This document shows, one piece after another, positions 1-12,089 of a DNA stretch of 64,000 nt. Each line of letters starts with the position of its first letter. The stretch's first letter is position 1. Under the pieces are notes generated by a model. The model saw nothing but the letters and a program-made list of their open reading frames with translations. It searched no databases and was not told the DNA's origin. Position numbers and translations under genes: made by a program. This DNA comes from Protopterus annectens (Eukaryota > Chordata > Ceratodontiformes > Protopteridae), in assembly GCF_019279795.1 (NCBI RefSeq), contig NC_056732.1, forward strand, positions 185,519,342 through 185,583,341, written 5' to 3'.

Positions 1-707
1 GGAATCTAATTGCTATCCACAAACCTAAGCGCCCTGCTGGCCATCTGCTCCTCTCTTATGGTCTAGGCAAAAAATGGAATTCCCTTCCCTCCACACTAAG
101 AACCACATCTAACTCTGACAACTTCAAAAGCCAACTTTTCAAACACTTGTCCACTAAATGGAAATGCACCTGCCTCCACCCTACTTAATCCTTGCTATCT
201 CTATGCCCTAGGGGTCCATTCCCCTGGTACACAGCTCTCAAAATCTCCCACAGTCTCATACCTATAACCCTTTACAAGCCTCTTTAACTTCTTTAGCTTC
301 ACTATCTTTAACCAACTTAAATTCCTAGAGCTGTGCTCACTTGACTAAACCTATAATTAATGTAAATATTGTGAATAATTTTCTACTTTCTACTTTAATT
401 ATGTATATAAAGCAAGCATAATCTGATTCCTCAATACATGTAATTTAACTGACAATCACTGTCAACACTCATTTTTCCTTGCATTAAAAGTAACTGAATC
501 ACCCTTAACTTCTGTCTTAACAGATTCTGCCAACTATGCTTGTTGTAAATTCTTATTTGTGTTTCTCAATACAATGTTATCTTGTATACTCCTGCATTTT
601 ATTGCAATTGAACTTGTACAATGCTTTCTTGGAAATTTTCTCCCCGGGCCTCCACTGAAAATGGGTCATGTTGACCCAATGGACTTCCCCGGTAACCAAA
701 TAAATAA

Positions 708-715
<8 letters not shown>
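1..715 (+). mobile_element. L2-like LINE, 3' end (copy A)
   Basis: This is the last part of a non-LTR retrotransposon that enters from the left edge. A C-terminal RT tail can be read in the frame holding WNSLPSTLRT (from 75) to a TAA at 186-188. About 450 bases of 3' UTR follow. The end carries a block, around 640-700, that recurs in four other places here: a CCTCCACTGAAAATGGG core, a short gap, TGGACTTCCCCGGTAA, then an AAAT-repeat tail. The related full copy at 33958-38815 shows that this belongs to an endonuclease/RT LINE of the Jockey superfamily, most like L2. The assignment to this repeated family is sure; the clade name is inferred. Confidence 0.75.
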
Positions 716-759
<44 letters not shown>

Positions 760-807
760 TTCTGTACATATGTATATGTATATGCATATGTGTGTGTGTG
801 TGTGTGT

Positions 808-874
<67 letters not shown>
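698..874. repeat. Compound microsatellite (AAAT, TA, TG)
   Basis: The AAAT tail of LINE copy A runs into TA repeats (713-756), a short mixed spacer, TG repeats (about 789-809) and TA again (810-874). It probably grew from the LINE tail. The Tyr-Ile-rich reading frames over it are artefacts. Confidence 0.95.
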
Positions 875-878
<4 letters not shown>

Positions 879-1029
879 CACACATATATAGGTTCACTGA
901 AATTTTAAAATTTCAAAAATAGCAACAGGTACAGGACCGAAAAGAAAAACTAATAATCAAACAAACGGTCCACGCAGCAGCAGGTGTCAGCCAGTAGAAA
1001 GGTTTACTTTTTTAAAAATTCACCACAAG

Positions 1030-1068
1030 CGCTTTCACCCTGACAACAATACAGGGCTTGTTCAAGTG
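1030..1068 (-). other. Penelope 3' stem-loop, hammerhead-like
   Basis: On the minus strand a perfect 5-bp CCCTG/CAGGG stem (1052-1056 with 1038-1042) is followed directly by TGAAAGCGCTT. A GAACAA stretch stands where elements B, C and D have CTGAAGA. This matches the order of a hammerhead core (CUGANGA, stem II, GAAA) with a decayed first box. Penelope-like elements are known to carry hammerhead motifs; activity here is doubtful. Confidence 0.4.
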
Positions 1069-1572
1069 TAAATGCAAACATAAAATCAGGTCTATAAATA
1101 TTCCCATTCATGAAAAAAGTGCCAGAAAATTTAAAGAGTCATTCTAAAACCATAACAAATGTTACACAATAACCCACAAGTAGATGTAATCAAAAGCACA
1201 TTTTACAATCGTCCCTATACATTAAGTAACATGTTATAAATACATTACAAATATTTACTCATACATTTTTAAGCATAAAAAGCTTTTCACAACATAAACC
1301 ACAAAAGATGTATGACAATTTGATTTATTACAATTTTTCACTTTTTTGCTTTAAGTAGGCTTTGATGGAAATATGATCGTTTAGACCTGGGGGTTGGAAT
1401 GCATTCAGTTTCAACTGCCAAAAGGTTTTGCTGCAGCCTAACCAGTTCTCCCAATCTCCCCCTCTGGGATCCATGCATACATGTTCCAAAATCCCAAAAA
1501 GAAACCTACATGACTGGGTTCCGTATGCAGGTGCCTATATTGTGCACTATTCAATTTTTTCTTTTTAATGTT

Positions 1573-2735
1573 TTAAGTATGTTCATAAATCTGCTTTTTT
1601 AGTGCCCTTTCAGACTTTCCAATGTAAAATGCTGGGCAGTCCTTACTTAAGGCTAAATATACTATACCCCTAGTCATACAGTTACCTTTTCTGAACTGTA
1701 TTCTACTTTTTGCATAATTGTCCAAAGTGATATTTGCCACCCCTATGATATACTTACAATAACCACATCTACCACATCTTCTGGTACCTTGGTCCACACT
1801 CCGGTCACTACTCCTTTCAAAAAGGTTTTTTAAGTTAATCCCTGTCTTGTAAACAAAATTAGGGTTCTCCCCTACCTTACGTACAATGTCATGATTAAAT
1901 CATAACATTTTCCAGTTGTTCTCAATAACATATTTTATGTCCCTAGATACTCCACTGTGTTGCAAAACCAATGCCCTCTTCAAATTCTTTTCTCTACTAG
2001 TCCCATCAACTATTATATATGTTGTCACCTAGCAAAGGCAAAAATTTTACATCCCATCCTTCCAAAATCTCACTTGCAACTTCCTTGATTAAATTATCTG
2101 GGTATCCCCTGGAGGTAAATAATTCCGAGATATACTTAATCTCAAAAGTTAAGTCACTCCTCTCAGATGTCATTCTGGCCGCTCTGACCATCTGACCCTT
2201 AACAATACTTTTTTTCTGTTTCCACGGGTGGTCACTATTATATGGGAGATAGGAGTTGCTAAAGGTGCTTTTCCTATGGATCCCCGATTTCAAATTTCCA
2301 TTAATTTTGTCTAGCCTCACATCTAAATAATCAATCCCTTGCTGGTCAAATTTAAAGGTAAACTTTAAAAAGTTTGTAGTTTGACCAAGGAACTCAACAA
2401 CATTCATAATGGCGTCCACTGGGCCTTCCCAAACAATAAAAATGTTGTCAAAAAAAATGCCTGTAAAATCTAATGTTCCTCCAATAGACTGACTTAAACA
2501 AAAATTTTAGTTCCCATTGCAAAAGCACCAAATTGGCGTATATGGGGGCACATGCTGCCCCCATAGCAACTTCCCTAATCTGTTTGAATGTCTCCCCCTC
2601 AAAGTATATGAAATTATTTTCTAATACATTTCTCATAAGTTCTACCAACAAATCAATTTCTAAGTTAAGTACTGAGCTCTTACTGTCTAAAAGTGACTCA
2701 AAAAACTCCAAACCATTGTTGTGATAATGAAGCAC
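1573..2735 (-). pseudogene. Penelope RT + GIY-YIG endonuclease, broken
   Basis: The enzyme would copy element RNA by target-primed reverse transcription, with the GIY-YIG domain nicking the target. The RT motif reads VAMGAACAPIYANLVL, as in other Penelope RTs. Next comes the catalytic box, where the usual YxDD is read as FFDN (2444-2455) once a T-run frameshift is crossed, so the second Asp is lost. The thumb holds KGQMVRAARM and RRGYP-like residues. The endonuclease has the zinc-like CGRCGYCKYI stretch, GIVYLAL and FYIGKSERALKKQIYEH. At least two frame changes make it dead. Confidence 0.75.
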
Positions 2736-2949
2736 AGGACATGATTCCTTTAATCAATGGTAGTTCACGGAACGATCGGGTTCTTTCAACGACGTGCCCT
2801 GGAGGAAGCAGTGATGTCACTACGTCTGTTTCTGTTGAATGACGGCTTAGAACGGACTTTAACATGATTTCCATCATTACTAACACTCATGTTACATCGG
2901 AAAATTTTGGCCAGCAACTGAAAACATTCCAGGACCTTATATTCAAGGT

Positions 2950-5757
2950 ACAAATGTTTACAATTAGAAAATAATTATTTTGAGGTATGCTTAAACAGAA
3001 AACACATACATAAGGGTCTCTGGATATGGAAATATCCAACAGGACACATCAAAGACTCGCAGCCACATCAAGATCTTATTAAACTTTTTAACAAGCAAGG
3101 CTGCGAGCTGTTACAAGTCCTTATTACAGATAACAGCAAGAAAATGGCTATGCTTTTGAGACATTAATAGGACTGAAACTAGTATAAAAAAACTTATTGT
3201 TTGACTTCAGAAAAAAATTAGTTTTTCAGTATTTTCAAGTTTGTTGACAATGAGGTATAGAAATTAAAAATTAGAAAAGAAAAGAATCTTCTAAGGGACA
3301 AAAATGACTATAAGACTGGTAAGGCTTTCCCTGACCCACCAACTGGGCAACAAGCTTCTTACTTTACTAACAATATGCACTCTGATTTTAATAATGGCAT
3401 TGATGCTGATGATTTTAATGGTAATTTTAGATTAGAGAGAATAAGGAACTGGAACAACCAGGGGCAAACGAACTGAAGATCTGGTCACCAATCTCGTCAG
3501 GGTCAGTGGAGGGGGTGAGGGGAATCTTTTCAGAGACAAACAAGGCTTATTTGACAGGCAGTGATGATGTTACCATTGTCAAAAACCTTACTGCTGATTT
3601 TACTGTGTACAACTATAACCAGGTGAATGTGAGTCCTGAATGGGCAGAATTGTTTTCTAAAGGTTTTAATTTCATGCCAGCAAGGAAAGCTAATATGGTT
3701 GACGTGATTTTACATCTTACGACCTTTTGTAGAAGGTTAAACCTTGCATTACATTTTTCTGATGAAGCTTTAAGTTTAAATCAGGTACGGTTATCTAGAC
3801 CCAGTACATGTATTCCCCCATCACACCCTATGGTGCAGAATTTTGAACTTTTTTGTGAATTAGAGATAAGGGAAGTCCTTAAGAACACCAGACACTGTGA
3901 CACTTCAAACCTCACCCAACCAGAAAGGGTCCTGTTACAAGATATAACAGATAAAAGTGACTTGAGACTCATGATATCCGATAAGGGTGGGGGGGGGGGG
4001 TTGGTGGTTATGAACAACGAGGTCTACAATGGTAAAAGTTTTGATTTGTTGTACAGTGAAACTTATGTGGAAGTATCCAGGAATGAACTAAATATAGCAT
4101 ATAGGAATACCGACCTGACCATTGAGGAATTACTTCTTAATGGGAAATTAGTCTCGACCTTTTTGAGTTTCTTGATTTCAAGTACACAAGGATTCCTACC
4201 ATGTTTGGAATTTCAAAGGTCCACAAATTCATTGCCAACCCACCTTACATCGAATAGTGGATGCTAAAGCCTCAAAAACATTTTGTTTTGCAAAATTCAT
4301 TGACAGCAAGGTGAAACGTGTTGGATGACTGACAATGGGTGATTAAGGACTCATGGGATTTTCTGGGTAAAATCAAGCCAGAAATGCACACTGACAATTT
4401 AATTATGGTCACCACTGATATTTGTGATTTGTTTTCCGTCATTCCTCATGATTTAGGTTTTGAATGGTTTTATGACTATCTTTGTTTCAACACTACCATG
4501 GACCACAACACCATCCTAACCATTTGTTCCTCTATGGAGCTAGTTCTCAATAATAACTTTATTAATTTTGAGGGGCAGATTTTTAGGCAGACACAGGGGG
4601 TGGCCATGGGCGCTTGCTGTGCCCTTGCTTTTGCTAACATTGTCCTTGCTCAATGGGAAGATTTATACATATTGGATTCTGATTTTAAACATCAGTGGTC
4701 ATTATACGACTGATATTTAGATGATCTAGTCCTTTTCCGGAAGGGTAGTGAAAATGATTTGCATAGATTTTTTACTTACATCAACAATACAACCAACTTT
4801 TTGAAATTCACCATGGCCAAAGATAACAACCTTTTACACTACCTTGATATTACTATTAAAAAGGACTATGATATGAAGGCCTTTACTTCCCAGCTATACA
4901 AGAAACCCACTTAGTCTAATTCATTGTTACACTTTTCGGAGCTGTCACCTTTTACACCAAAAGAAATCTTTGGTTAAAGGGCAATTTGTGAGATTGGCCA
5001 GAATGGTATCAAATGATATGGACTTCGTCAAGGAATGTGACACACTGCACGAAATGTTGGAGAGAAGGGGTTACCCTACCATCTTCATCAACAACATAGC
5101 TGATGAGGTTAAAACGAAAAGGGAGCAGGGGGCATATAAGGTTCTGCTATCCACTCATGGACCCGAAAGGGACGAGACAGACTTGGTGGGGCGGAGCAGA
5201 TTCAATATGGCTTTAACTCTTCCCTACACTATACATTTTTTGACATTAAAGTCGTATCTAAATTTTGGTCAATGCTCAATTTAGAAACCGAAGTGACCAA
5301 CCGATTAGGTGGACATCCCTTAGTTGTATATAAAAAGGACATTTGTCTAAAAGGTCTAGTTGAGAAAAAAGTATGCAAACCAAGTGGTAGTGGTAACTTT
5401 AGATGTGGGAGGTGTGCACAATGTCCTTACATTATTGACAAAGTTAAATTGGTAGGAAAAGGGTTTAGAACCAACATGCCCCGAAGAAAGTATTATTGTT
5501 ATTCCAAAAGGGTTGTTTACTTGGCAATGTGCGATTCCTGTGATGGATTCTATATAGGTAAAACTAAAAGAGTCCTTAAACAAAGAATCTATCAGCATCT
5601 GTACGACATCAAGCAACACAATGAGAGTAATGCTTTGTTTAAACACATCAGGAATTTCTCTACACACTCTTTTAGATTTGCAGCCATTGATCATGTTGAC
5701 CTGGGTATCGGGGGGGGGGGGGGGCATTTGATGAATACCTTTAATTTTAAGAACTAA
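2950..5757 (+). pseudogene. Penelope RT + GIY-YIG endonuclease, broken
   Basis: An N-terminal part with KYPTGHIKDSQPHQDL is readable at about 3020-3080. The frame at 3506-4267 carries the pre-RT region and ends in the conserved FGISKVHK box. The frame at 4339-4713 holds the palm, with QGVAMGACCALAFANIVL. A TGA at 4711-4713 stands just before an intact YLDD catalytic box (4714-4725). The thumb (KGQFVRLARM, RRGYP) is at 4970-5110. The endonuclease at 5272-5757 has CGRCAQCPYI, RVVYLAMC and FYIGKTKRVLKQRIYQH. There are several stops and frame changes. The paired RT and GIY-YIG domains with a CxxC-rich linker are diagnostic of Penelope-like elements, perhaps Neptune- or Poseidon-like. Confidence 0.85.
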
Positions 5758-6065
5758 AGTGTCAAATAAGAACAGATGCCTGTCAGCCACCTGGGCTCAA
5801 TGACAGGTTGTCCATTAGTTCCTTGCTTAGGGTAAAGTCCATGTACTGTTTTTAATTTTATGGTTTGGTTCTTAACAGATATTATTCCAGGTCTTTGAAG
5901 TGTATTTTTTAATCAATGTATTTTTTAATCAATTAATTGTTTAGGCTTTGTGTTTTGTTTCTCATATCTACTACAGTTAGGGGAAATGATGTGATTAATT
6001 AATTATTTCTATCCAATGAACTGGTAGGGTTGTGTATAAAATGTGACTTCACTTGATTGTTTATT

Positions 6066-6100
6066 ATTCTGAAGAAGTCTGTAATCGATGAAAGCACTTA
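6066..6100 (+). other. Penelope 3' motif, hammerhead-like
   Basis: CTGAAGA (6069-6075) fits the hammerhead CUGANGA box. It is followed by a short possible GTC/GAT stem and GAAA (6090-6093), with GCACTTACTTAAACC beyond. The same layout occurs at 45277 (+) and 25818 (-). This is homology by motif; the three-way fold was not computed. Confidence 0.4.
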
Positions 6101-6220
6101 CTTAAACCATTTTTTGTATCCTGTGTGTGGTCTGTGGTCTTGGGCTACACCTTCTTGCTTGGATTACTTGTTTTTCATTTTGCAATATTTCCTGGTAAGA
6201 CAGTTTAGACGTATACATAT

Positions 6221-6224
<4 letters not shown>

Positions 6225-6253
<29 letters not shown>
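6225..6253. repeat. TA microsatellite
   Basis: A pure TA run between the end of Penelope element B and the left end of the hairpin MITE. Confidence 0.95.
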
Positions 6254-6638
<385 letters not shown>

Positions 6639-6689
6639 CATCATCAAACCCCTTTTTCCCAGTTTCTACTTGGGGTTGGGGTGTCATGT

Positions 6690-6840
6690 TGACTGTTGTC
6701 AAGATAAGAAGCCAATTTGCATAATGGTTAAGGTCTTCCCTTCCTATGCACAATGTACAAAGTTTGATCCTGACCTCTGGTCAATCTCTGTTTGGAGTTT
6801 TCATATTTCCCTGTGTCTCTGTGTGTTCCCCCATCTCTGA
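6690..6840 (+). mobile_element. tRNA-headed SINE with GTTCTCCCTGTGT-like core
   Basis: A pol III promoter-like head is visible: an A-box-like TGCATAATGGTTAAGG (6717-6732) and a B-box-like GTTTGATCCTGACC (about 6762). A body resembling the common fish SINE core follows (GGAGTTTTCATATTTCCCTGTGTCT, read in two halves around 6795-6820). No clear tail or target duplication was seen, so the limits are uncertain. Confidence 0.5.
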
Positions 6841-7091
6841 AAAAACATGCTGAGTGTTTCCATCTTAAAAGCATCAATAAATGGAGCTGTGGACAACAGC
6901 ACAGACTCTACATGGTGCCATATAAGGGGAAGAGTTATGCAGACCAACTGCTTTGGGCATGTACTGTGCTGCGCAGTATCCTCAAAAAATAGGAGAACAT
7001 GGTTCACAGACTGTGCAGCATAGTGGGGTTAGCCACCTGACTGTGTAAAATATGGCACTATGTGATATTTGTATGTATAGACACCAATATA

Positions 7092-7096
<5 letters not shown>

Positions 7097-7138
<42 letters not shown>
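7097..7138. repeat. TA microsatellite
   Basis: A pure TA run of about 40 bases. Confidence 0.95.
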
Positions 7139-7139
<1 letters not shown>

Positions 7140-7610
7140 AGGAATGGGTGCCATTTTATATTTAAGAAGGGTAGAGGAGAGCAGTAGTATGGAGAAGGTG
7201 TGGCATGAAGGGTGATAGAGAAATGACAAAATGGTCAATTAAATGGACCCAAATGACAGACAAAGATAGCCTAGGGATGTGCAGACTCACATGCAGAAGA
7301 CCATAAAGGAGAGATACAGGCAGACAGAGGGCAGACAATTGGACTTGGGGAGAATTGGCCAACAAATTTAGAAAGGGACTGATAGACAAATAAAGAGACC
7401 ATCAAGATTTGGAAGAGGATGGGGTGAGGATTGACTGCCAAGCTGCACAGTGATGTACCCAGCCAGAGCTCAATCATCTCCATGTCTGCCTTCATAGTTG
7501 CAACCAGCTGCTGCTTCCCAGTGGTCAGGGATGTGTACCCGTAACATGATGTCAATCTGATTTGCAGCCACCAGTTCACTATGTCTATTAGTAGTGGTTC
7601 AATACCCACA

Positions 7611-7768
7611 GCATAGCTCTTAGCTCATAGCTCATAGGTAAGTATTAGGCTAGGTGTCTTTGTGGGTCATTTTAAGCCTAGCTAATTTCCAGTTCAAAGG
7701 TAAGAATCAAACCTTGTACCTTGTGCCTGTGAGGTAAACACCTTAACCCTTATACCAACTCCCAACCC
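7611..7768 (-). mobile_element. tRNA-headed SINE with CR1-type tail
   Basis: Read on the minus strand: an A-box-like GTTGGTATAAGGGTTAAGG, then a B-box-like AAGGTTTGATTCTTACC. A tail AGCTAGGCTTAAAATGACCC and CCTAGCCTAATACTTACC follows, ending in CTATGAG-type octamers. The tail matches the 3' end of the CR1 LINE copies at 60355-60413 and 61702-61765. A second copy lies at 52475-52616 on the plus strand. Confidence 0.6.
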
Positions 7769-7769
7769 C

Positions 7770-9000
7770 TTTACCAATGACCTAAAAGGGGAATTTCTAC
7801 TTCCTGTTTGGAAAATCCATTCCAGAGGGCACACGTGAGCCCTTCAGGTCACCACCATAACTGGATAACCTTCACCTTCTTGCAGAGATGTGGACACTGG
7901 AGATTGCCAGTACCCTGCAGGCAGTGGTAAGGCAGGTGCATGACATAGTGGTCACTGCCACAACACATCTGAGTCCACATACAATACGAATCTTAATGTA
8001 CAGAGAAAAAAATTAAAACAAAGAACAAATAATAAAATTAAGATGATGACACAGATAATGACAAAGCAAAGGAAAACTAATCATCTGTAGTTTGTATTTC
8101 ATCAATTTGCAGTACAGGATCTAGATGGAGTTCAATGCACTTCATTATGCAATACAATGAAAGAGCAATATACAGTCTTAAGACATGCCTTCTACAGAAG
8201 TGTCTAGACTACAGGTTGGGATATGGTGTGAAGTAGCCTGTTACCTGTATACAGAGCAATGGCACAGTGCATGAGCATCAACCAGTGTGAGTTTAATGGG
8301 CATTGAAGGTAGGAAGAAACAACTTCATTGCACAAAAGAAATGCATATCCTTGAGGAGGTTATAAACAGGTCATATACGCAGTTTACCAACTGTTGAAAT
8401 TCATGTTGCTAGTGTAAAAGGGCACATGTTGCCCAGTTCAGAATATCATCTTGCGTGCAGCATTACATGACATCCTGACATTTGCATGGACAGTTTAACA
8501 GTATGCCATGTCAGGCTAACAGTGGAAGTGTGCATTACCTGCACGATGGGCAGACAGTTATGTGGCACTCAGCAATGATAACTGCAGATTTACCTCAGTG
8601 GCAGTGTCACACCCAATAGCAGTCCATTCTGCAGTTCCCAGTCACTGTCAGGAATGCCATTCAGTAGGAAGAACAGTGTTATGTATACAAAAGATAAAGC
8701 AAAGCAGAGACATAAAGCAATGCAGAAATTAGTTAGTAGTATCACATACAAGAGCAGAGATGTGGGCAAGTCAGAGATATACAAGTATAACATTAATCCA
8801 TATACATACCTGACACTGGGATAGATGATCATTTCTCCTTTGGATATATACCGATGCTCCTGTATTTTACCAGAAGCTGAAAACTGAAAAGAAAACAAAA
8901 AGAAAGACAGCATGTCCATGAAAATCAATAACTAAATATGGGTGTACAATAATGCCTACTTTTGTAAAAGAAATTACAAAGTAGTCATGCTTACTGTAGA
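7770..9000. other. No feature recognised
   Basis: About 1.2 kb of unique-looking, moderately AT-rich sequence. No long conserved frame, RNA gene or clear repeat boundary was seen. It may be old Harbinger-related sequence, given the neighbours. Confidence 0.4.
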
Positions 9001-9004
9001 CATC

Positions 9005-9145
9005 TCCCTAGCATCGTCTTCCTTTTGATAGAGAAGGTCAGTGTGATACTTCTTCAAGTCACTGTGCCTATGCCAGCACTGCTCATGACAGCTGGTGATG
9101 CCCATGGCATCACTCACCATCCTGGCACAACAATGACAGACTGAT
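9005..9145 (-). pseudogene. Possible SANT/Myb-like fragment of Harbinger
   Basis: The minus strand reads HEQCWHRHSDLKKYHTDLL, which resembles the third helix of the SANT/Myb-like DNA-binding protein that accompanies PIF/Harbinger transposases (EQCxxRWxDLKK). Only about 45 residues are readable. The assignment rests on this short likeness and on nearby Harbinger transposase remnants, so it is tentative. Confidence 0.3.
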
Positions 9146-9294
9146 AAAACAAAAAGTCGGTAACTGAGTATGGCTAAAAACCAGGAATTTAATCCAAAAA
9201 AATAAAAGAGACAAGAAAATACAATCCTATAAAATGCTTTTCGTCTAGACTTTCACAGATACTAGTATTTACTTCACACACTCTCCTAAATAGT

Positions 9295-9567
9295 CCAAGC
9301 CACAGTGGTGCAGTGGTAGCATTGTTGCGTCACAGCAAGAGGTTCTCCCATTCGATTCTCGGCTGGAGCACCTGATGTGTGGAGTCTACATGTCCTCCCC
9401 GCGGTCAAGTGGCATTCAAAAGACATGCGTAGAATGGGCATGCCTCCATTGAAGGTTGGGCGTCGAGCTGGCACCTCAGCACCCATAAAAAAATCTACTG
9501 CCAATCATTAGCGGACCAGAGTTCCGCTGTGGCGACCCCTAACTGGGAAAAGCCAAAAGAAAAACAA
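9295..9567 (+). mobile_element. SINE with RTE-derived tail (copy 1)
   Basis: A complete SINE lies between 14-bp target duplications, CTCTCCTAAATAGT (9281-9294) and CTCTACTAAATAGT (9568-9581). The head has an A-box-like GTGGTGCAGTGGTAGC and a degenerate B box near CATTCGATTC. The body has TGTGTGGAGTCTACATGTCC and AAAGACATGC. The tail TGTGGCGACCCCTAAC plus GGGAAAAGCC equals the 3' end of the RTE LINE at 25965-26000. The well-kept duplication suggests a fairly recent insertion. Confidence 0.85.
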
Positions 9568-9599
9568 CTCTACTAAATAGTTCATTCCTCCAATTACTA

Positions 9600-10260
9600 A
9601 TTAAAGCATGTGGATTAGTTGACAATTAACAACTTGTTACATGTAATTAGTGTTTACTGAAACTTATTTTACAACCCCTCCATTCAATACTCAACTAACA
9701 CATTCCCTTTCTCCGTGGCCATAGCCGGCCATTAGACGTGTATTAAAATATGTGTTAAAATACATTTAAAACATTCTTTACTCAACTTCCTTGTGAAAAA
9801 CAGTATTAATAATAAGACCAGCATTATGTAACCACATACTTTAATCCTAAGCAATTTATACTTATTAACTTGAATGTAACACATTAAAACAAATCTCCAA
9901 AAAATGATGAATGAATGAAACTATATAGAAATACAAATAAACCATGTGTATGTAGATAAATAACCAAATATGTGTGTTTATATAAATGCATGTCCCTATA
10001 TAGCCCAAGTATATATGTACATTTTGTCGTAGTAAGGATATTAACCATAAAAAATAAGCATACATAAAAATGTTGTTTAGGTTTCCAATTAGATTTGTAA
10101 TTGCAAGTACCTTAAACTGTCCCCATACAAATGGACACTAATATGTGTGTCCACTGAGGGATGTAATCCCAAAAATATATACACTCTAAAATATATGCAA
10201 CCACTAAAATACAAAAATATAAAAATATGCATGACCATAAAAATAACTACTCTGTTGTTG
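9600..10260. other. No feature recognised
   Basis: AT-rich sequence with scattered TATA/CATA words. No coding frame or repeat family was recognised. Confidence 0.4.
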
Positions 10261-10262
10261 TA

Positions 10263-10440
10263 CTAACCACCACACCTTGCAAAATTTTTCAATTTTAGAA
10301 GACACTGTATTGTGCGTATTTCATTTAAGCCAGGGAAAGAGCAAGCATCCAACCGGATTTGCCACATCAGTTCATCAGTGACAGACATCCACGTTATACT
10401 GGTAGCCCTATGGAAGCCCCCAAGCAGATACTCCCAGTGG
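10263..10440 (-). pseudogene. Possible Harbinger transposase N-terminal piece
   Basis: An open minus-strand frame ends with a segment containing TDELMWQIRLDACSFPGLNE. It resembles the N-terminal MSDEELxxRYRLDRxxIxxL stretch of PIF/Harbinger (HARBI1-type) transposases. The GLNE word also occurs at the C-terminus of Penelope endonucleases (WPGLNE at about 44790), so a Penelope C-terminal origin is the alternative. The frame extends upstream to 10700 but looks unconstrained there. Confidence 0.3.
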
Positions 10441-10444
10441 TGCT

Positions 10445-11140
10445 GATGCAGAAGATAAAGAAAGATTTTTGTCTTCCTCGTACACCATATAGGAGTCCTT
10501 TCATTTTCAGCTCTTTGTAAGTCACATCCACTTATAGGGTTGATATGGAAATAGGAGAAGATTCTCTCTGTTATACATTGCAGAAGCCACGTGATGTGTA
10601 TCAATGGGCAGCATGGCAGCACAACACAGCCCAGTGCCACAGTGGAGTAGCACAACCACAATAGATTTGAAAAAGTGGCAGAGACACATTCACGAAACAA
10701 GATGCATTACTCTTCAAACATGTGTAATATAAACCAGCATACCAGCGTACTTCAAATCATGACAGTGAGATGGCATCATGCCATTGTAGGCCACAGAGTA
10801 TAATTCAAAATGCCTGTGGCCTTGTGGTTGTGCCATGGAGCTGCCCAGCTATGAGCAAATATCTTCCCAGCCTACCATGCATGTGCACAGTAACTGAATC
10901 ACCAGCAGGTGGTAGTCTGGAGTAAGAAAATCAATATGAAAATGATATCATATCAGCTGGTGTAAAAAGGGTTGTTGTCCTCTACAACAAGAAAAAGCTT
11001 CATCAGAATAAACCAAGTTTCTTGTTTATAAAAGGGGACAAAACCTTAAAAATGAAGTTGAAAAACCTGACTGGTTTAGGAGTCTAGTTAGTACAGTCCC
11101 CAATATGATCAAAAACATGGATCATGCAACCACTGTGTTT
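10445..11140. other. No clear feature
   Basis: Mostly unassigned. On the minus strand at about 11000-11025, GGTTTATTCTGATGAAGC resembles the start of the Penelope 3' motif, but no GAAA partner follows. Confidence 0.3.
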
Positions 11141-11144
11141 TTGT

Positions 11145-11345
11145 TTAAGTTCATAGGTAGTTACTATGCTTGTATTCCAGGGGATCATTGAGGAGCCTGG
11201 CTTAAATTCCTAGATTACTCCTAACATTGTCTGAGTAAATAACTTGCTCAAGGTTGCACAGATTAAGGCTGAAGGAATCACAGTGTCACAAGAACTAATC
11301 ATGAACAACTCCCAGCATTAAGCTTCTGCACTAATTGTCACAATG
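11145..11345 (-). mobile_element. CORE/MIR-like SINE, copy 1
   Basis: The minus strand reads a decayed tRNA-like head, then GCAACCTTGAGCAAGTTATT, which is very like the MIR/CORE-SINE signature (TGACCTTGGGCAAGTCACTT). The 3' part holds AGCCAGGCTCCTCAATGATC and ends ACTACCTATGAAC, like the CR1-type tail. It is old and diverged. Confidence 0.55.
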
Positions 11346-11360
11346 TCTCTGGTACAGTAA

Positions 11361-11545
11361 ATGCATAGGTTGTTAATAGGCTTCCAGTCCATGTGACCAT
11401 TGAGGAACCTAGTCCAAATTCCAGTCCCTCAAGTACTGTCCAGTTAAATGTCTTTCTCAAGATCACATAGTGGGCAAATGGAGTCAAACAGAATCCAACG
11501 TGAACTGCAGCTCATGGCCTTAACCCTCAATGCCAGCTGCCAAAC
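11361..11545 (-). mobile_element. CORE/MIR-like SINE, copy 2
   Basis: Minus strand: the head GGCAGCTGGCATTGAGGGTT is A-box-like. The core reads TGTGATCTTGAGAAAGACAT and TTAAC. The tail has CTAGGTTCCTCAATGGTCAC and ends AACCTATGCAT. It lies in the same orientation as the copy at 11145, with only about 15 bases between them. Confidence 0.6.
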
Positions 11546-12089
11546 ATTATGAAAAACAGGTAGGCAGTTTACTAACAATGATCTATAAATGACTGGAGAG
11601 TGAATTTTCCAACATTAAGCAGACTGTGGGTCCACTGCAGTGGGTTATCTTGCACAATTCATAAACACTGATGATTTTAGGAGTCTGTCTCTGTTCTATG
11701 ATATACAAACACACCGGCAATACAGGAACATGTTAGCAAAAGACAGTATTAAGTAAACATGCATACGTATATCCAAGATTTGTTTTTGATACTGGACAAA
11801 TTTATAGTGGATGTAGGGGTGGCAGTTGGCAAACTGGGCTTGGATATAAAGAATTACTTTGGCAACTAAGGTTAAATGCTACCAGTAAACTGGGTTTGAA
11901 TGGGGTTGTTAATATTTCTTGTTTTCTTAAAATGTTGGCAGTGCATTTGTGAAGGAATTTTGGGCATATGCATATACTACTATGTAGTGATTTTATGTAT
12001 AAGTTGAAGGGTATTTATTATTACACTTACATTGTGCAGTTCTTCTTCATTCTTTTTTTTTTAACTCAGCTGCCATATATTAGTACTGT

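Larger units (their letters stand above)
900..2740 (-). mobile_element. Penelope-like element A (5' truncated)
   Basis: This is a Penelope-like retroelement on the minus strand. Reading from high to low coordinate it holds an RT palm segment (2735-2448), the RT thumb (2419-2006), a GIY-YIG endonuclease (1797-1573) and a 3' region with a stem-loop and GAAA box at 1033-1056. It meets the 5' side of element B head to head at about 2740-2760. Its 3' end lies near the TA array. The 5' part of the RT is missing, so the element is 5' truncated or lost half of an inverted pair. Confidence 0.8.
2890..6205 (+). mobile_element. Penelope-like element B (nearly full length)
   Basis: This is the most complete Penelope element in the window. 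Coding remnants run from about 2950 to 5757, followed by about 450 bases of 3' UTR that contain CTGAAGA (6069-6075) and GAAA (6090-6093). It ends near the TA array at 6225. It lies head to head with element A, an arrangement often seen for Penelope-like elements. Two long G-runs (about 3988-3997 and 5709-5723) sit in the coding part and probably arose after insertion. Confidence 0.85.

Noticed and set aside
10263..10700. 145-codon frame as a Penelope endonuclease C-terminus
   Set aside because: The GLNE word fits, but the preceding residues lack the YIGK region, and the TDELMWQIRLDA part fits a Harbinger N-terminus better. Kept only as a low-confidence Harbinger piece.
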